Shown in pieces: positions 20,771-32,543 of a DNA stretch of 64,000 nucleotides. The notes beneath the pieces were generated by a model. It was given only the letters and a program-made list of their open reading frames with translations, was not told where the DNA came from and made no database searches. Position 1 is the first letter of the stretch. Each line of letters begins with the position of its first letter. Made by a program: the position numbers and the translations under genes. The DNA comes from Patella vulgata (taxonomy: Eukaryota > Mollusca > Gastropoda > Patellidae), in contig NC_065884.2 in NCBI RefSeq assembly GCF_932274485.2, positions 51,646,546-51,710,545 on the forward strand, in the 5' to 3' direction.

Positions 20771-21390
20771 ATAGGTTGATGCTTGTACAAAGTTTCAAAA
20801 AGATTTTTTGAACGGATGATGAAATATGCCCCGGAAACGAAATCAGGGCGGCGGCATAACGGTCATCAGAAAATAAAATAATAGGTTGATGAATGTAAAA
20901 TTAGTGTTATAAAGCTTTCTTGAATAGTTTCTGAGGTATGCTCTAGAATAGTAATTATTATGTACAAAAACTAATTCAAATGTGTAGTAAAAATTCAAAA
21001 ATCATTCAACAGAGAAATTTGTTTCCATGGTAACACAAAAATTATTAAATCCAAGAAATGTCTAATTAGCAAAAGGCACAACTACTATCACAGGTTGATG
21101 GTTGTACAAAGTTCCATGAATATATCTTGAATGGTTTATGAGATATGCCACGGGGAAAAAATAGTACACCAAAAACTGAATTTGTTTCCATGGAAACACA
21201 AAGAAAATAAATCCAAGAAATTCCTATATAGCAAAAGGCACTGTAATAGGTTGATGTGTGTACAGTAATAGGTTGATGTGTGTACAAAGTTTCAAAAAAA
21301 TATCTTGAACGGTTTATGAGATATGCTCCAGAAACGAAATTGGGACGGACGGGCTGAGTCCATTTCAATATCCCTCGGGATAAAAAAAAT
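20771..21390 (-). repeat. ~155-bp minisatellite, family M1, irregular
   Basis: AATAGGTTGATG-TGTACAAAGTTTCA then GAACGGTTTATGAGATATGC and GAAACGAAAT units start at about 20773, 20883, 21092, 21248 and 21271. The spacing varies because of indels. The array ends with GGGACGGACGGGCTGAGTCC, then CAATATCCCTCGGGATAAA. That is the same kind of GACGGACGG border as the other ~150-bp arrays here. The strand is set by the GACGGAC border, by analogy with the other families. Confidence 0.75.
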
Positions 21391-21602
21391 TTGGAATTCA
21401 CACGTTTCATGAAAAGAGAATAATATATTTGTTCATATATGTTCCGAAATTTCATTCAATCTACCGTTTTGAAAAGTCCGAATGTGACAATATGAACACA
21501 GGGTTACATTGTAGTAATCTCAAATAGTAGACTATATCTGACCGGTCTGGACTTGGAAAGATTAGTCAAAAGTACCGACTGGGCTTTTAAGACGAGCTTA
21601 CG

Positions 21603-21838
21603 TCATTCAGAGTGCCGTGAGGGAAATTTGCCCGGACAGTGACGCTACGGCTTATTCTTATTTCGAATTCAAACTGTCAGGGGTTCTTGACGACATTGTG
21701 TACACTAAACCTCGGTTTTCGTCCCACCCGAACGACTAGACACTGTCTTTGTCTGGCCCTCAGTCCTGCATCACCGACGAAACCGCGCTGGAAAATCAGG
21801 GTTAGCGAGCCAGCGTCTTACTAAGCCACCAAGCGTCC
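21603..21838 (-). mobile_element. SINE-A, 3' truncated
   Basis: From left to right: GTGCCGTGAGGGAAATTTGC, CCGGACAGTGACGCTACGG, TCGTCCCACCCGAACGACTA, AACCGCGCTGGAAAATC, TTAGCGAGCCAGCGTCTTAC. The head lacks the B box by an internal deletion. The tail is absent. Confidence 0.85.
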
Positions 21839-22057
21839 ATGAAATGAACAATAACTGATATGCAACTCTAAGATTACAGTAACACCAATCCTGATCAATA
21901 GCCCAGAAAAAAAATCCCAGCAGGTTTGAAAAAGCTACCGAACTGTTGAGCGAGTGCAAAGTTTCGATGACAATAACAATAACTCTGCAAATAAATGATG
22001 CACGGGTATTACTTTAGAAGCTCTTCATCCTTATGACGAAGTTAACAATCTTAGTGA

Positions 22058-22245
22058 GTGAAATGAAATGAAATGGGGTTTAACGTCCTTCTGGTCGGCA
22101 CCGAGGGGGCTAATGAAGACAGGCGCATACCCCATTAAGTGGCACTTCGGCCTACTCTTTTCGAATTCCTACTGCCACGGGTTCTTTAACGAGCACACCA
22201 ATATGCTTAGGGGATCTCGGTTTTTCTTCCCACCCGATTGACGTA
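22058..22245 (-). mobile_element. SINE-A, 5' truncated
   Basis: Starts with the (GAAAT)n tail and GGGGTTTAACGTCC, continues GGGCTAATGAAGACAGGC and AATTCCTACTGCCACGGG, and ends at TTCCCACCCGATTGACG. No tRNA-like head. Confidence 0.85.
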
Positions 22246-22612
22246 TAAAATGATATATTATGAAAAGTTTATCAACAGAGGCATCATTCAGTTGACTTGT
22301 AAAATATGGCTGAAAATTGGTATTTTAGCCGCCATTTTGAATTTTGACTAGTATCCAACCGAAAAAATCATTTTTTCTCAGTTCACCAACCAAATTCGAA
22401 ATTAAATAATACCTTGGGAATCGGTGGGCGTTTGAAGTCGACTTTGATTGGTACACCCCTAAAATTAATACAGCTTTATTTAGTCCAATTTGCTAATATT
22501 AAAAATGTATCGTGTGATGTTTAGATACAGAGTTGGTTGTGCTTGCTGTAGTATATGTACTTAAAAAATAGATAATGAAAAATAAATGTTTGAACTATTG
22601 ACAAGAAATAGC

Positions 22613-22895
22613 CTAGTCTCTAACGATTGTCGTTTTAGTTAATGTTCTCGATAGGCAAGTACCTTTGCCACTGTAATAAACGAAGTCTCGATTTTCAATC
22701 TTTTTATTGGCTGTCTCCGTGAGTGACTGCAATATTATCGTTTAACGCCGATATGGGGGCATTTTATAATCCACTCAATATTCAAGTCGCCCGGTGATCT
22801 AGGGGGTTGATTGTGGTCCTTGTCATGCGAAGAAATGTCTAATTATTAATTTATATAACATTTGAAGCAAGAAAAAAAGAGATGTAATCGGTAGG
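22613..22895 (+). mobile_element. MITE-2, partial
   Basis: AATAAACGAAGTCTCGAT, CGCCCGGTGATCTAGGGGGT, TTGTGGTCCTTGTCATG and AATTTATATAACATTTGAAG match other MITE-2 copies. The right terminal GCATTATGTAAG block is replaced. Confidence 0.55.
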
Positions 22896-23075
22896 TTTCG
22901 CTGTCGCAATAATGTCTCTTTAAATATTTCCTGTTTGAGGTTTTATTTGAGATATAGAATACCTCCTACCAGACGCCTCATTTCATTGAAATAATAAGTG
23001 GGAAGTTTATTTAAAAGTCGGTTAATGTATTGAACTCTTGACATTATGACAACAGTGCTTCTATGAATCTGCTAA

Positions 23076-23312
23076 AGTAAAATGAAATGAGGTTTAACGT
23101 CCTACTGTTACTGGGCTAATGAAGACGGGCATACGCCATACAGTGTGTTTTGAGGGAAACTTTGCCCGGACAGCGGCGCTACGGCCTACTCTTATATCGA
23201 ATTCCAAATGCCAAGGGTTCTTTTACGTGTACGTCAATGTGTACACAGGACCTCGGTTTTTCGTCCCACCCGAACGACTAGACAGCTCCCCTTGTCAGTC
23301 ACTCCGCCCTGC
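23076..23312 (-). mobile_element. SINE-A, 5' truncated
   Basis: Tail-side start GAAATGAGGTTTAACGTCC, then GACGGGCATACGCCATACAG, GCCCGGACAGCGGCGCTACG, TTTTACGTGTACGTCAATG, TCGTCCCACCCGAACGACTA. It stops in the CTTGTCAG block before the head. Confidence 0.88.
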
Positions 23313-23689
23313 AATCTGTTTAATAGCGGTAGTGCGAAAACTTTTTTTAACACTGTACTAGATGACTGACCTTTAAGTTCACGTGCAGTATAGGTCTACG
23401 TGTGACATCATATTATATACGGGGTGGCTAATACGTACATTGTTCACATCGGGCATACTAATACAAACCTTTATTTAATTTAAAAATTTGTTTAGGAATT
23501 TAATTTGCGGAAGAAAAAAGTTAATATTGAGTGCTAATTAACTCTTTCAGTGATAGTAGCGACAACTAACCCCATGCAAAACAAAAATTTCTCACAAACC
23601 CACACCGGTGTTATATAAACTATTATGTAAACATTTATTCACAATGCCAAGCTTATAATCAACTGCCTGGCCTATCGATTGGCGTAGAT

Positions 23690-23903
23690 TTAAACAAAAT
23701 GAAACACGATCGACATTTAATGATTCAATTCCTAGTCTCGATTAACAAGTACCGTTGCTACGATAATAAACAATCTATGCCACATCTTGCTCAGAGAAAA
23801 ACATTTGTTTAAAATTTCAAATAATATTCATTTTGCATTATCGATTATTGAACTATTATAGCAAGAATGGCCAGTTCTTTATCTAAATCTTACATAATGC
23901 ATA
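23690..23903 (+). mobile_element. MITE-2, partial
   Basis: Shares AGTCTCGATTAACAAGTACC, AGCAAGAATGGCCAGTTC, TTTATCTAAATC and the terminal TTACATAATGCAT with the copies at 27040 and 27358. Confidence 0.55.
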
Positions 23904-24369
23904 TTTCATAAAAACTAACGGCAAAAGGTTTCGGAAATGTCTGCCGTCAAACGGTTTGAGGTATTAGCTCTTCACAGTAAAAAAGCACTATAAATATATA
24001 AGGAAAGTGAATTGAATCAAATGAGTGTTCTAAGTTAATATTGACATATTTCAACTACGTCAAGTGTTATAATATTCCACAGGTAAGTTTAGTTTCTTTT
24101 AAATAAGATATGAAACTTCATATTGACTCTCGCTTAAATCTTGTGATAAATGTAGACGCCAATGGGATCATAGTCAATTTTGGACACAGGGGTGATATCT
24201 CTCTTTTTACTTGACGAATCTATTTAAAATTCGAACTAGTCTGAGGTCTCATGGTTAAAAACGCGTCTCGTTCAAGTTTGAACTCATGGATAGAAAGTCA
24301 CAAACCGAGTTTTGTGGCAATCGGGTGCAAAGGGATAACTTTTTACCATAAATAGGAATTATGTAAGTA

Positions 24370-24430
24370 AATGAAATGAAATTGGGTTTAGCGTTCTACT
24401 TCTCTGAACAGACTGGACTAATTAAGGAGT
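24370..24430 (-). mobile_element. SINE-A tail fragment
   Basis: AATGAAATGAAATTGGGTTT then AGCGTTCTACT and GACTGGACTAATTAAGGAG. Only the last 60 bp of the SINE remain. Confidence 0.6.
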
Positions 24431-24732
24431 TGTGTAAGGAAATTTAAATGTTGGCGTTTAAAAATAGAACAACATACTTTAGAGAAAGTTGTAGAATCGA
24501 GATCTATGACCATTAAAATGCGTTATTATGTGTGTTTGGTATAATTTTATGACGTTACTGAGATATTGCAGTAAACCATTTGCATATTGGGCTAAGTTAA
24601 TTTAAGTATATAACATTATGGAATCAATAAAAAAACGTTTTACAAACCGTTCTAAACGACATCGCTTATTGTTATATAATGGCCCATAAAGCCACGCGTT
24701 TGTCAAATCGTGTTCTTGTATCTCAAAAGGGG

Positions 24733-24974
24733 GTGGGTGGATTAATTGTTTAATGCGTGCGCGTTGCCTCATGAGACCCGTCATTGAGTCAAGTGACGTG
24801 GTTTCGAATCCCCGCTTGCACGTGAAAAGCAGTATGGTCGACTGTCCAACCGCGTGGTTTTTCTCCAAGTCCCCCCCCCCCGAACAGTTACAAAGACCCC
24901 TATGCGAAAGCGAATTATTAAAATAAAACTGAAAAATATGTGTCCCGAAATGACAGTTTGTGTCCAGTGGATGT

Positions 24975-25008
<34 letters not shown>
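24733..25008 (+). mobile_element. SINE-B, near full length
   Basis: The tRNA-like head has a B-box GTTTCGAATCC (about 24812). The body reads GTATGGTCGACTGTCCAACC, ATGCGAAAGCGAATTA and GTGTCCCGAAATGACAG. The ACGTTAAACCCC block is eroded to GGATGTTA before a (CT)17 tail. A C-run (about 24871-24880) interrupts the middle. Confidence 0.8.
24970..25008 (+). repeat. (CT)n microsatellite, SINE-B tail
   Basis: About 17 CT units. The same dinucleotide follows the 3' end of the SINE-B copies at 38311 and, weaker, 4555, so the run is the SINE tail. Confidence 0.85.
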
Positions 25009-25012
<4 letters not shown>

Positions 25013-25123
25013 ATATGTTAATATTGATTACACCATTACAAAGCTTCGTGTGGCTGACAAATAAATATCAAAATTAAGAAAAGAAGTGGGGGGACACTTT
25101 AAATGTTTCACACTTTTTAAAAC

Positions 25124-25352
25124 TTGCGGGTTCGCTCCACGTGTTGGCAGAGAAAGTTCATCAGGATTTTCAGGCGTGGTTTTCCCGTGTCAGTGGTGCA
25201 GGACGATGGTCTGACAAGGACAGCCGTCTAGTCGTTCGGACGGGACAAAAAAGAGGTCCCGTGTACACATTGGCGTACACGTTAAAGATCACTTGACAGT
25301 TGAAGTTCGAAATAAGAGTAGGTCGTGGCGCCGCTGTCCGGGCAAACTGGCA
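25124..25352 (+). mobile_element. SINE-A, both ends truncated
   Basis: Starts at the B box (GGGTTCGCTCCACG), then GTTGGCAGAGAAAGTTCATC, TCGTTCGGACGGGACAAAA, CACATTGGCGTACACGTTAA and GCGCCGCTGTCCGGGCAAAC. The tail is missing. Confidence 0.87.
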
Positions 25353-25359
25353 GACCCGA

Positions 25360-27030
25360 CATGTCCATTTAAATCACAAAGTATGCATTTGAGCTTTACG
25401 TGGTGGAAGCTTCACTATTTGAATAGTATATGAAAAAGAAAAAGGGTCATTGATTCGTTTTAATTTCATAGCAAAATGGCCGAATATATACGTGTTATAA
25501 TATACCCCATGAACGCCATATTTCAAAACATCAATCCTATAATACATAAAAAAAAAACTCTTAACACATGATCAGAATAATAGATATACCCCTGTCAACG
25601 AAAGTTGCTCTTTGGACTGATGTCATAGTTTCAAATACAGAATGAGATTACGGGGGACTTCATAAGAATAATATGAATGTTCAAAAAACAATGTGAACAT
25701 TTCCAGAAGCGTAAGTAAAGTTACATGCAGGTAAGTTCAAAAGAGCAGAATAGTAAATTGTTCGATTCATCATCAAAACAATCCGAAATGTGTGACACTC
25801 TCTCTCTCTCCTTAGTCTTTTCAGGGCTATTATGATGGATGACCGCCTAGGAAGACTTCGATGGATCAGGGCCATAACGACTAGGCAGGTTTCACGAATT
25901 AATCACCCACATTCCTCAGCTTACTCACTCGTCTTTCATGTGATTCATCGTCCACATTACTACGACTTACATGTTGAGAGATGTGTAATAAACAAGGGGC
26001 TTGTCGCCTACCGACATTTAATGTTCCGGAACACAACCAGGATGAAGCTTTCCGACAAACGGTGTTAATTGTATAAAACCTCAAAACCGCCGAAGGTTCA
26101 GAAATGACTATTATCTATCCGACTCTCCTGTGACTGACATGCATATCGACATTAAAAAGGAATCAGCCAGTGAAAGGCAGGTCATATCAGCTTTATAGAA
26201 ATAAAAGACGATGACATGTTCCTAACCAGCAGGTCCGTAGCTAGCGGGGGGAGGGGCGAGCAAGGGGGACAGAAGGCGCTCTTTCTGTTGGACGCAATAT
26301 GAAACCAACGTGCCCATATAAGTATGTCGTTATACAAGGCTGTTTAAAGTAAGAAACTGTTCTCTCTCAAACCTGGCCTCAAGTCACTGGTTACACTCAA
26401 TTCTATATAGGATAAGCATGTCATGTGACACGGCAACACGACTTTCATTGGTCGGTTGTCAAGGGTAAATGTCATTTAAATTTAACAAATATATATGGAC
26501 TCAAAGAAGGTTCTCTAGGTAGTAGCCTCGACGAAATAATCAACATAGATAGCACCTTGATCTCGATGTTCTTGGTCATAAACAAAATTTTCTACAGTAA
26601 TAGAATGATGATCTAAAAGAGAAAAGGGTGGAATCAATAGAAAGTAATTGGAACTTAGGTGACCACCACTTACGTTAGGATTATTCGATGCTTTTTGATA
26701 AGACTACTTTTTAATATGACTTGTGTATACTGAGCGTCTATATTTGCCTTTCAGTCTGGAATATTGTTCCTTTAAGGCCATGATTTATTTGATTTGTGTA
26801 ATAATAAAAAATCTTGTATTATTCGCTGTTCTGTTTTTATTTAGATATTATCGCAAGTTATTGACTTAGCTGTCGATTGTTGACATACAAAGGGTTAATA
26901 ACTCATCATTCGACAAAGTTATAAAAATGAAAATTTGAGGCGGCAATCGAATCTTATTTAAGGCGAATTAGGTAAGATTAGATAAAGAGGGGAAAGTTCT
27001 CGCTATAATAGTTAAAAAGTAGATAATGAA
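25360..27030. other. unannotated stretch
   Basis: No supported gene. A G-rich patch at about 26230-26270 (GTCCGTAGCTAGCGGGGGGA) resembles the edge of a DNA-transposon-derived repeat, but I could not find a partner end. Confidence 0.45.
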
Positions 27031-27039
27031 AACAAAATA

Positions 27040-27270
27040 TGCTGAAAATTTCAGTCAAACTGCCATTTAATTAAAAAATGGATAACCGAGACTTTGTTTA
27101 TTTCCGTTGCAATTGTACTTGATAATCGAGACTATATAGTTAAAACTTCAAACACCGATAACTTCACTCAGATTAAAGTAACTTGAATGATATTTTCAAT
27201 AAAATATTAATTGTTCATTGTCTATAGCAAGAACGACCATCTCTTTATGTCAATCTTATACAATGCATTT
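27040..27270 (+). mobile_element. MITE-2, partial
   Basis: Shares CCGAGACTTTGTTTATT, TTGTACTTGATAATCGAGAC, TAGCAAGAACGACCATCTC and TCTTATACAATGCAT with the 23690 copy. Confidence 0.55.
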
Positions 27271-27357
27271 GTAACTCTAGAGAAATGGTGCATAAGTTTC
27301 TTTATTTTTATTTCACATAAACTTGTATTCCGTTTCCCTATCCGTTTGTGCTTTTAA

Positions 27358-27674
27358 AGATGCATTATGTAAGAGTTAAATCTTCATATTTCTGGTCTTT
27401 ATTCTGGCTTCAAATGATACATAAAATTATTAATTGGATATTTGTTAATATGGCAAGCTCATAGTCACCTTTCTAGACAATCGGATAGCTGGGGATATTG
27501 AGTGGATAAGACAATGTCTCTCTTCTTTTTGTTGTTAATATTGACGTCAATCACGGAGACTGCCGATGTCAAACATTCCCAACTTCGCTCATTCTTAAAC
27601 TTGCAACACAGAGTTTTTACTTTGTGACTTGCAATAAGTCTCAGCTCTTTATCTATATCTTACAAAATGTATCT
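27358..27674. mobile_element. MITE-2, both ends present
   Basis: Starts AGATGCATTATGTAAGA and ends with the near-complement TCTTACAAAATGTATCT (17-bp TIR, two mismatches). The interior carries TTTCTGGTCTTTATT and CTCAGCTCTTTATCTATA. It is 317 bp and non-coding. Together with 17017-17352 it defines the family limits. Confidence 0.75.
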
Positions 27675-28019
27675 GTAAATTGGCAGCTTGGCAACTAATC
27701 AATTTCGACTCAACGCACGAAACGCTTCAAGTCGACATACACCTACGAACGTGATGAGAATGAAATAGAATACACAATAACATTATATTTAGGTCGGTGA
27801 CACAACCACCTTTTTTGTGGAAATGTCTATTTTCAGAAGACTGTTAAATGAGCATTTGTGTGCGGTTTGATTAAAATTGCTTTTTACACCCGGTTAGATT
27901 AACAAAAATACTTTGAAAACACAACATTAATTTTAGAAAAACAAATAATGAATTTCAACAAGTGGTTATTAAATAACGCTCACGCATGACACGGTTAGAA
28001 TACTTTAGCCCTGTTTTAA

Positions 28020-28200
28020 AACAACACGCCTATTTAATTTTGACTAACTGGAATACTGGTGTTATACTTCCTTGTATGATGTGTGTGATTTTGTGTTGTT
28101 GAGTCTATCTGTCAATAAAAACATCTCATGTCATTAATGCCCCTGTGAAGAGAAGCAGTTTAATTTCCACGAACTGGAATACTAGTGTTACGCTTACACG
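28020..28200 (+). repeat. imperfect local duplication
   Basis: TTTAATTTTGACTAACTGGA followed by ATACTGGTGTTA (about 28033) recurs in altered form at about 28161. CATTAATGCCCCTGTGAAG (about 28134) recurs at about 28947, on the far side of the TIR element at 28212-28909. Confidence 0.5.
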
Positions 28201-28211
28201 TACATGTATAA

Positions 28212-28909
28212 TAGAGACTTTTGGCAAGCGTCAATTCCTGGTCCGTATCGCGTATCCGTTTGGATTTCGCGTTTGACGTCATCAATGTGTGTGTATTTCT
28301 CATACGTGATACGGCATACGGATACGACAGCACGTATCGAACAGCTTTCATACGGAAAAGGTCCGTATAACATTGTCATCTTTTTACCATCTTTTTGCTA
28401 CTTTTAGACGTTGAAATGTTGTGTTATAGCGGTTTTTTTTGTGAATCTATGTGTAGGCTATCCCAGAACACGAAGGTGTATATTTGGTGTGATTTTAACC
28501 ATGATAACGACTGGAATGTCATCATTATTTTTGACGTGTTTTTCTCGGAATTTTCATACTTTTCCTGTCTGTCAACATGCTGCTAAATTTAGGGAGGTGG
28601 GACCTTGCAAATCTGTAAATGATTTTGTTCTATGGTAAAGGAATACAAACTTTCAGAAATTGCTGTCGAATCGAGGTCGAAGATTTTTAATAAGATTTGA
28701 CATTGCATTTTCTTTTTTAATAGCCCAGCGACTTGTAGGCTGCGCACCTACTGGTGATGATGCTGTAATAGAACTAAGCTCAGCTGAGACGCATAAGTAC
28801 GCGACGCGAAAATCTGACAAAACTCTAAAACTACATTGACGCAACGTATCGTGTATACGATACGGATACGTGATACAGATCGGAATATTCCTCTTGCCAA
28901 AAGTCTCTA
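28212..28909. mobile_element. TIR element with AGAGACTTTTGGCAAG ends
   Basis: AGAGACTTTTGGCAAG at 28213-28228 is exactly mirrored at 28893-28908. The inner arms also pair with gaps (GTATCGCGTATCCGT versus GTATCACGTATCCGT in complement). More GATACGG/CGTATC palindromes are scattered inside. It is 698 bp. The short frames inside show no transposase motif. Confidence 0.85.
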
Positions 28910-28979
28910 ATATCTCTGATTTCGTGTAACCCACCGGCTTATATGATTAATGCCCCTGTGAAGGGGAGCAGCGCCCCTG

Positions 28980-30145
28980 TGTAGTTGCGGTCTGACACAG
29001 TACCCAGCTTCGTTTAGTTTACTTGCACTTGAGACCGAAGAGAAATCTTTTTGGTTCCATGTTTTCATACACGGTACAATTTTTACAATACAGTTGATAA
29101 TCGACTGATCCCATTGCTTCATTGCATTCTTCATTGTCTTTAATTAATTATTTGGTAGAATCTTTACTTCAGAATTTATTGTTTATTTATATATTTTTTA
29201 TTTTTTAATGTCAACAAGGATGAGGTCGCGATTTTGTGACCAAAGACACCGGCGACGTTATCAAACCGCAACACCGGGTTAGAATCCAAGAAGACCATAT
29301 CCGGATTTTTCAAACGCTGCCCTGGTCCATCGTTCTGATATATAGGATGGATAACCCATTTTTGTGCATACGTGAATGTTCAATGACAAATGGAGCCGTT
29401 ACTGTCTGTCAAGATAGGCCTTGTTCTCATTGTACACGTAACCATAGTAAAGAAAACTAGCTGGATGTTAATCCCAGAAGTACATAGGTACAGTATCGAT
29501 CAGTGCATTAATATAGTAACTGGGGTCACGGAAGTTGTGTCTGGTTTCCAAGGGAAGTGTTACCTAGCCGTTCGATTGGGGCGAAGAAAACAAGTCAACA
29601 TGCATATGATTTGACGTGCATTGACAGTAAGAATTGGATTAAGCATTACCTACGCGACCAATGAAATAACCGCGTGCTAGTCTCTTAATTACCAAAGTAC
29701 TGACAAGACTGTAACCTCCAACCAGCACCAGTAAATTTGTATAATATTCAAACGTTTCGATGTTTTCGTTGAAAAATTAGGATGAACAAGTTGTTGAACC
29801 TCGCCTGGTTGAGTGGGTGTAAAAATGGCCATTGAAAGGACGTAACGCCCACCATGAAGGTATTAATGAAACCTGACGGTAATTGATGATAATATGCACT
29901 GATGATATTCGGCGATAATAATATACTCTAGCAATATATTCAAAATTATTAAATAGAAATAAATTAATTATAGTATAGTATGTCCTTATTGGCCGTCGTA
30001 TGGAAATGAATTGTATTTAACGTGCCGCCAACGCTTGCCTCGATTATTTGACGACTAACACGGTAACATTTATTTTTGTGGTTACGCGTGGAATGTTTTG
30101 GACGTATTTGCTCGGATGTTGAGTAATGTGTATGTCCACATTACT
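28980..30145. other. unannotated stretch
   Basis: No gene, SINE or TIR pair that I can support. The overlapping frames at 29236-29614 are not protein-like. Confidence 0.5.
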
Positions 30146-30159
30146 TTGAATTCCAACGT

Positions 30160-30514
30160 GGTAGCCACGGTGGCTAAGTGGGTAAGACACTGGCTCGCTA
30201 GCCTGGAGGTCGTGGGTTCACTCCCTGCAATGGCCGAGAAAGTTCATCGGAATTTCCCGGCGTGGTTTTTCCTTGTCAGTGGTGCAGGGCGAAGGACCTG
30301 ACAAGGACAGCTTTCTAGTCGTTCGGATGGGACTAAAAACAGAACGCACGTAAAAGATCCCTTGGCATTTGGAATACGATATAAGAGTAGGCCGTAGTGC
30401 TGCTGTCCGGGCAAAGTTTCCCTTACAGCACACTGTATGGCGTATGCCCGTTTTCATTAGTCCAGTCGGAGCAGAACAGTAGGACGTTAAACCCCATTTC
30501 ATTGCATAATTTCA
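30160..30514 (+). mobile_element. SINE-A, full length with target duplication
   Basis: Starts GGTAGCCACGGTGGCTAAGT and has an intact A-box-like head, a B-box-like GGTTCACTCCC (about 30212), the whole body and ACGTTAAACCCCATTTCATT at the end. It is flanked by a perfect 14-bp direct repeat TTGAATTCCAACGT (30146-30159 and 30515-30528), the expected target-site duplication. Part of the GTACACATTGGC block is deleted. Confidence 0.93.
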
Positions 30515-30533
30515 TTGAATTCCAACGTTTATG

Positions 30534-30819
30534 GTAAGACGCTGGCTCCCTAGCCTGGAGGTCACATGTTCGATCTCTGCATTGGCCGAGAAAGGTCATC
30601 GGAATTTTCCGGCTTGGTTTCCCCTTGTCAAGGCCTGACAAGGACAGCTGTCTAGTCGTTCGGAAAGATCCCTTGGCAGTTGGAATTCGATATAACAGTA
30701 GGCCAGAGTGCCGCTGCCAGAGCAAAATTTCTCTCATAAGCACACTGTATGGCGTATGCCCGTCTTCATTAGCCCAGTCGGAGTAAAACAGTAGGATGTT
30801 AAACCCCATTTCATTTCAT
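30534..30819 (+). mobile_element. SINE-A, 5' truncated, second insertion at same site
   Basis: Starts inside the head (GTAAGACGCTGGCTCCCTAG), has the B box GTTCGATCTC (about 30569), and ends GTTAAACCCCATTTCATTTC. It is flanked by TTCCAACGTTTATG at 30520-30533 and 30820-30833, which overlaps the right target duplication of the preceding SINE. It was a second integration into nearly the same target. Confidence 0.9.
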
Positions 30820-30839
30820 TTCCAACGTTTATGTGGACT

Positions 30840-32024
30840 ACCACTTGTAACCGGACCATCGGGGTTATTTTCACATTTAGTACTGAAAATGGTCTACTTT
30901 CTGTTTTGAGCAGATGTGCACTATCTCTCTTTAGCTGCAAGTTCGGCTAAGTATAACGGAGAAATAATCCGACACAAAACATGTTTTTTTTTAGCGTTTT
31001 TATTTTGAGATTTTAAATTTTTGGTTAGCCTGTCCAAATAGTTGTTATTTTGCTGGTTGTCATTTGAACACAGTATTAAATTTTTCATTGTATCATGTTC
31101 TGTTGGCAGCAATGGTCATTAGGTGTTTGACATTTACGCCAACACGTGCTATTCATTTACCAATTTAACCAGCGATATAGTTGATGCTATAGTTATCATT
31201 GCCGAAGAACAGCAAAATATAACTAGTTATGTTGAACTTCCCAAAAAAGTTGGGAGTGGTATCTAGTGTTATTATAATAAGCGAATGTACACTATCTTTT
31301 AAATTCCTCCATCCAAAGAACGCGGTTATTCTAGAAAGATATCCCACGTTTTAATTGAAATCCATCATTACCATAAATTCATAAATGGTATGATACATAA
31401 CATCTGATATCACTTCCCAATGATGAAAGTCACATTAAAATAATATTTAAAATGATATCGAGTCACATAATTACGGAGACAAGACACGCAACGAAGTTGG
31501 TAGTCATTAGAGGGATTTTAAATCCTGGCAAACTGGTAAAGTCTAAAAATTAGAGCCAACTGCAGATTTCGCGTTGGTATCAACGTGATTGCGGAAGAGA
31601 TTTGGGGTTAGGGTTGGCCTTAACCTAACCAAACTACAATATTGTGACAATTAAGTATCTAAAAGGAATATCAGTCACAAGTTCACTTCCGTTCAATATT
31701 TACAAAGGTATGATGAATTGAAAATTTGGCGATATATTCGGCATATTTATGTATTTTGTAAAATCCTTCGATGGGCCCCATTTTAATTTGGTTGATTCCA
31801 AGCTGGGAGATTATCCAACATTCATCTTGGGAATATTTTAGCGTTGAGTACGGAATAAAAACTTAGATATCGTCTGAAAATATACGATCGGAATCGACGA
31901 CTTTAAATGTGGTATATAATGTCTCTGTGTGTGACGTCTAGTCTATCGTCGCAAATCGTTTTTCTTGAAAATTATTTGTGTTGTGTGTCGAGCGCAGGGA
32001 AGAGTATGCGTAGTCTTTCATCAA
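30840..32024. other. unannotated stretch
   Basis: AT-rich. GGGTTAGGGTTGGCC at about 31605 and TTAACCTAACC next to it form a weak inverted pair. No gene seen. Confidence 0.45.
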
Positions 32025-32036
32025 AACCTGGTAACG

Positions 32037-32266
32037 AAATGAAATGAAATGGGGTTTAACGTCCTACTGTTTTGCTCCTATACTGGGCTAATGAAGACGG
32101 ACATACGCCATACAGTGTGCTATGAGGGAAATTTTTCCCGGGCAGCGGCACTATCGCCTACTCTTATATCGAATTCCAACTGCCAAGGGATCTTTTACGT
32201 GCATTCCAATGTATACACGAGACCTCGGTTTTTCGTATCATCCGAAGGACTAGACAGCTGTCCTTG
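32037..32266 (-). mobile_element. SINE-A, 5' truncated with target duplication
   Basis: Tail-side start (GAAAT)n then GGGGTTTAACGTCC. It runs through CCGGGCAGCGGCACTATCGC and TTTTACGTGCATTCCAATG to CTAGACAGCTGTCCTTGG. It is bordered by AAACCTGGTAAC on the left and AAACCTGATAAC on the right (12 bp, one mismatch). Confidence 0.9.
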
Positions 32267-32543
32267 GAAACCTGATAACACCTCACTGTTGAATATTATT
32301 ATGTAAATAGTTCCCAATTTAGGAACTCCACGTAATTTTTACTCTGTTATGCGTTTCAGTTTATGAATTGCTTGTCTTTGATTACCCTTTGTAGTTTATG
32401 GCGTACCATATCCGTATAAATAGTCAGATGATAATTGTTGCAGTGTTTGCGATGAAACCCGAAATTTTTCAATTATTATAAATATATGTTTCAGCTACAT
32501 GTATTGTGTTTCTTTCTCTAGCTAACTACTTATAAAGTTTCAC

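Noticed and set aside
26225-26275. G-rich patch resembling the end of a DNA transposon
   Set aside because: No opposite end or target duplication found, so no element could be delimited.
28160-28407. Overlapping open frames on both strands
   Set aside because: They translate the GATACG/CGTATC palindromic end of the TIR element at 28212-28909.
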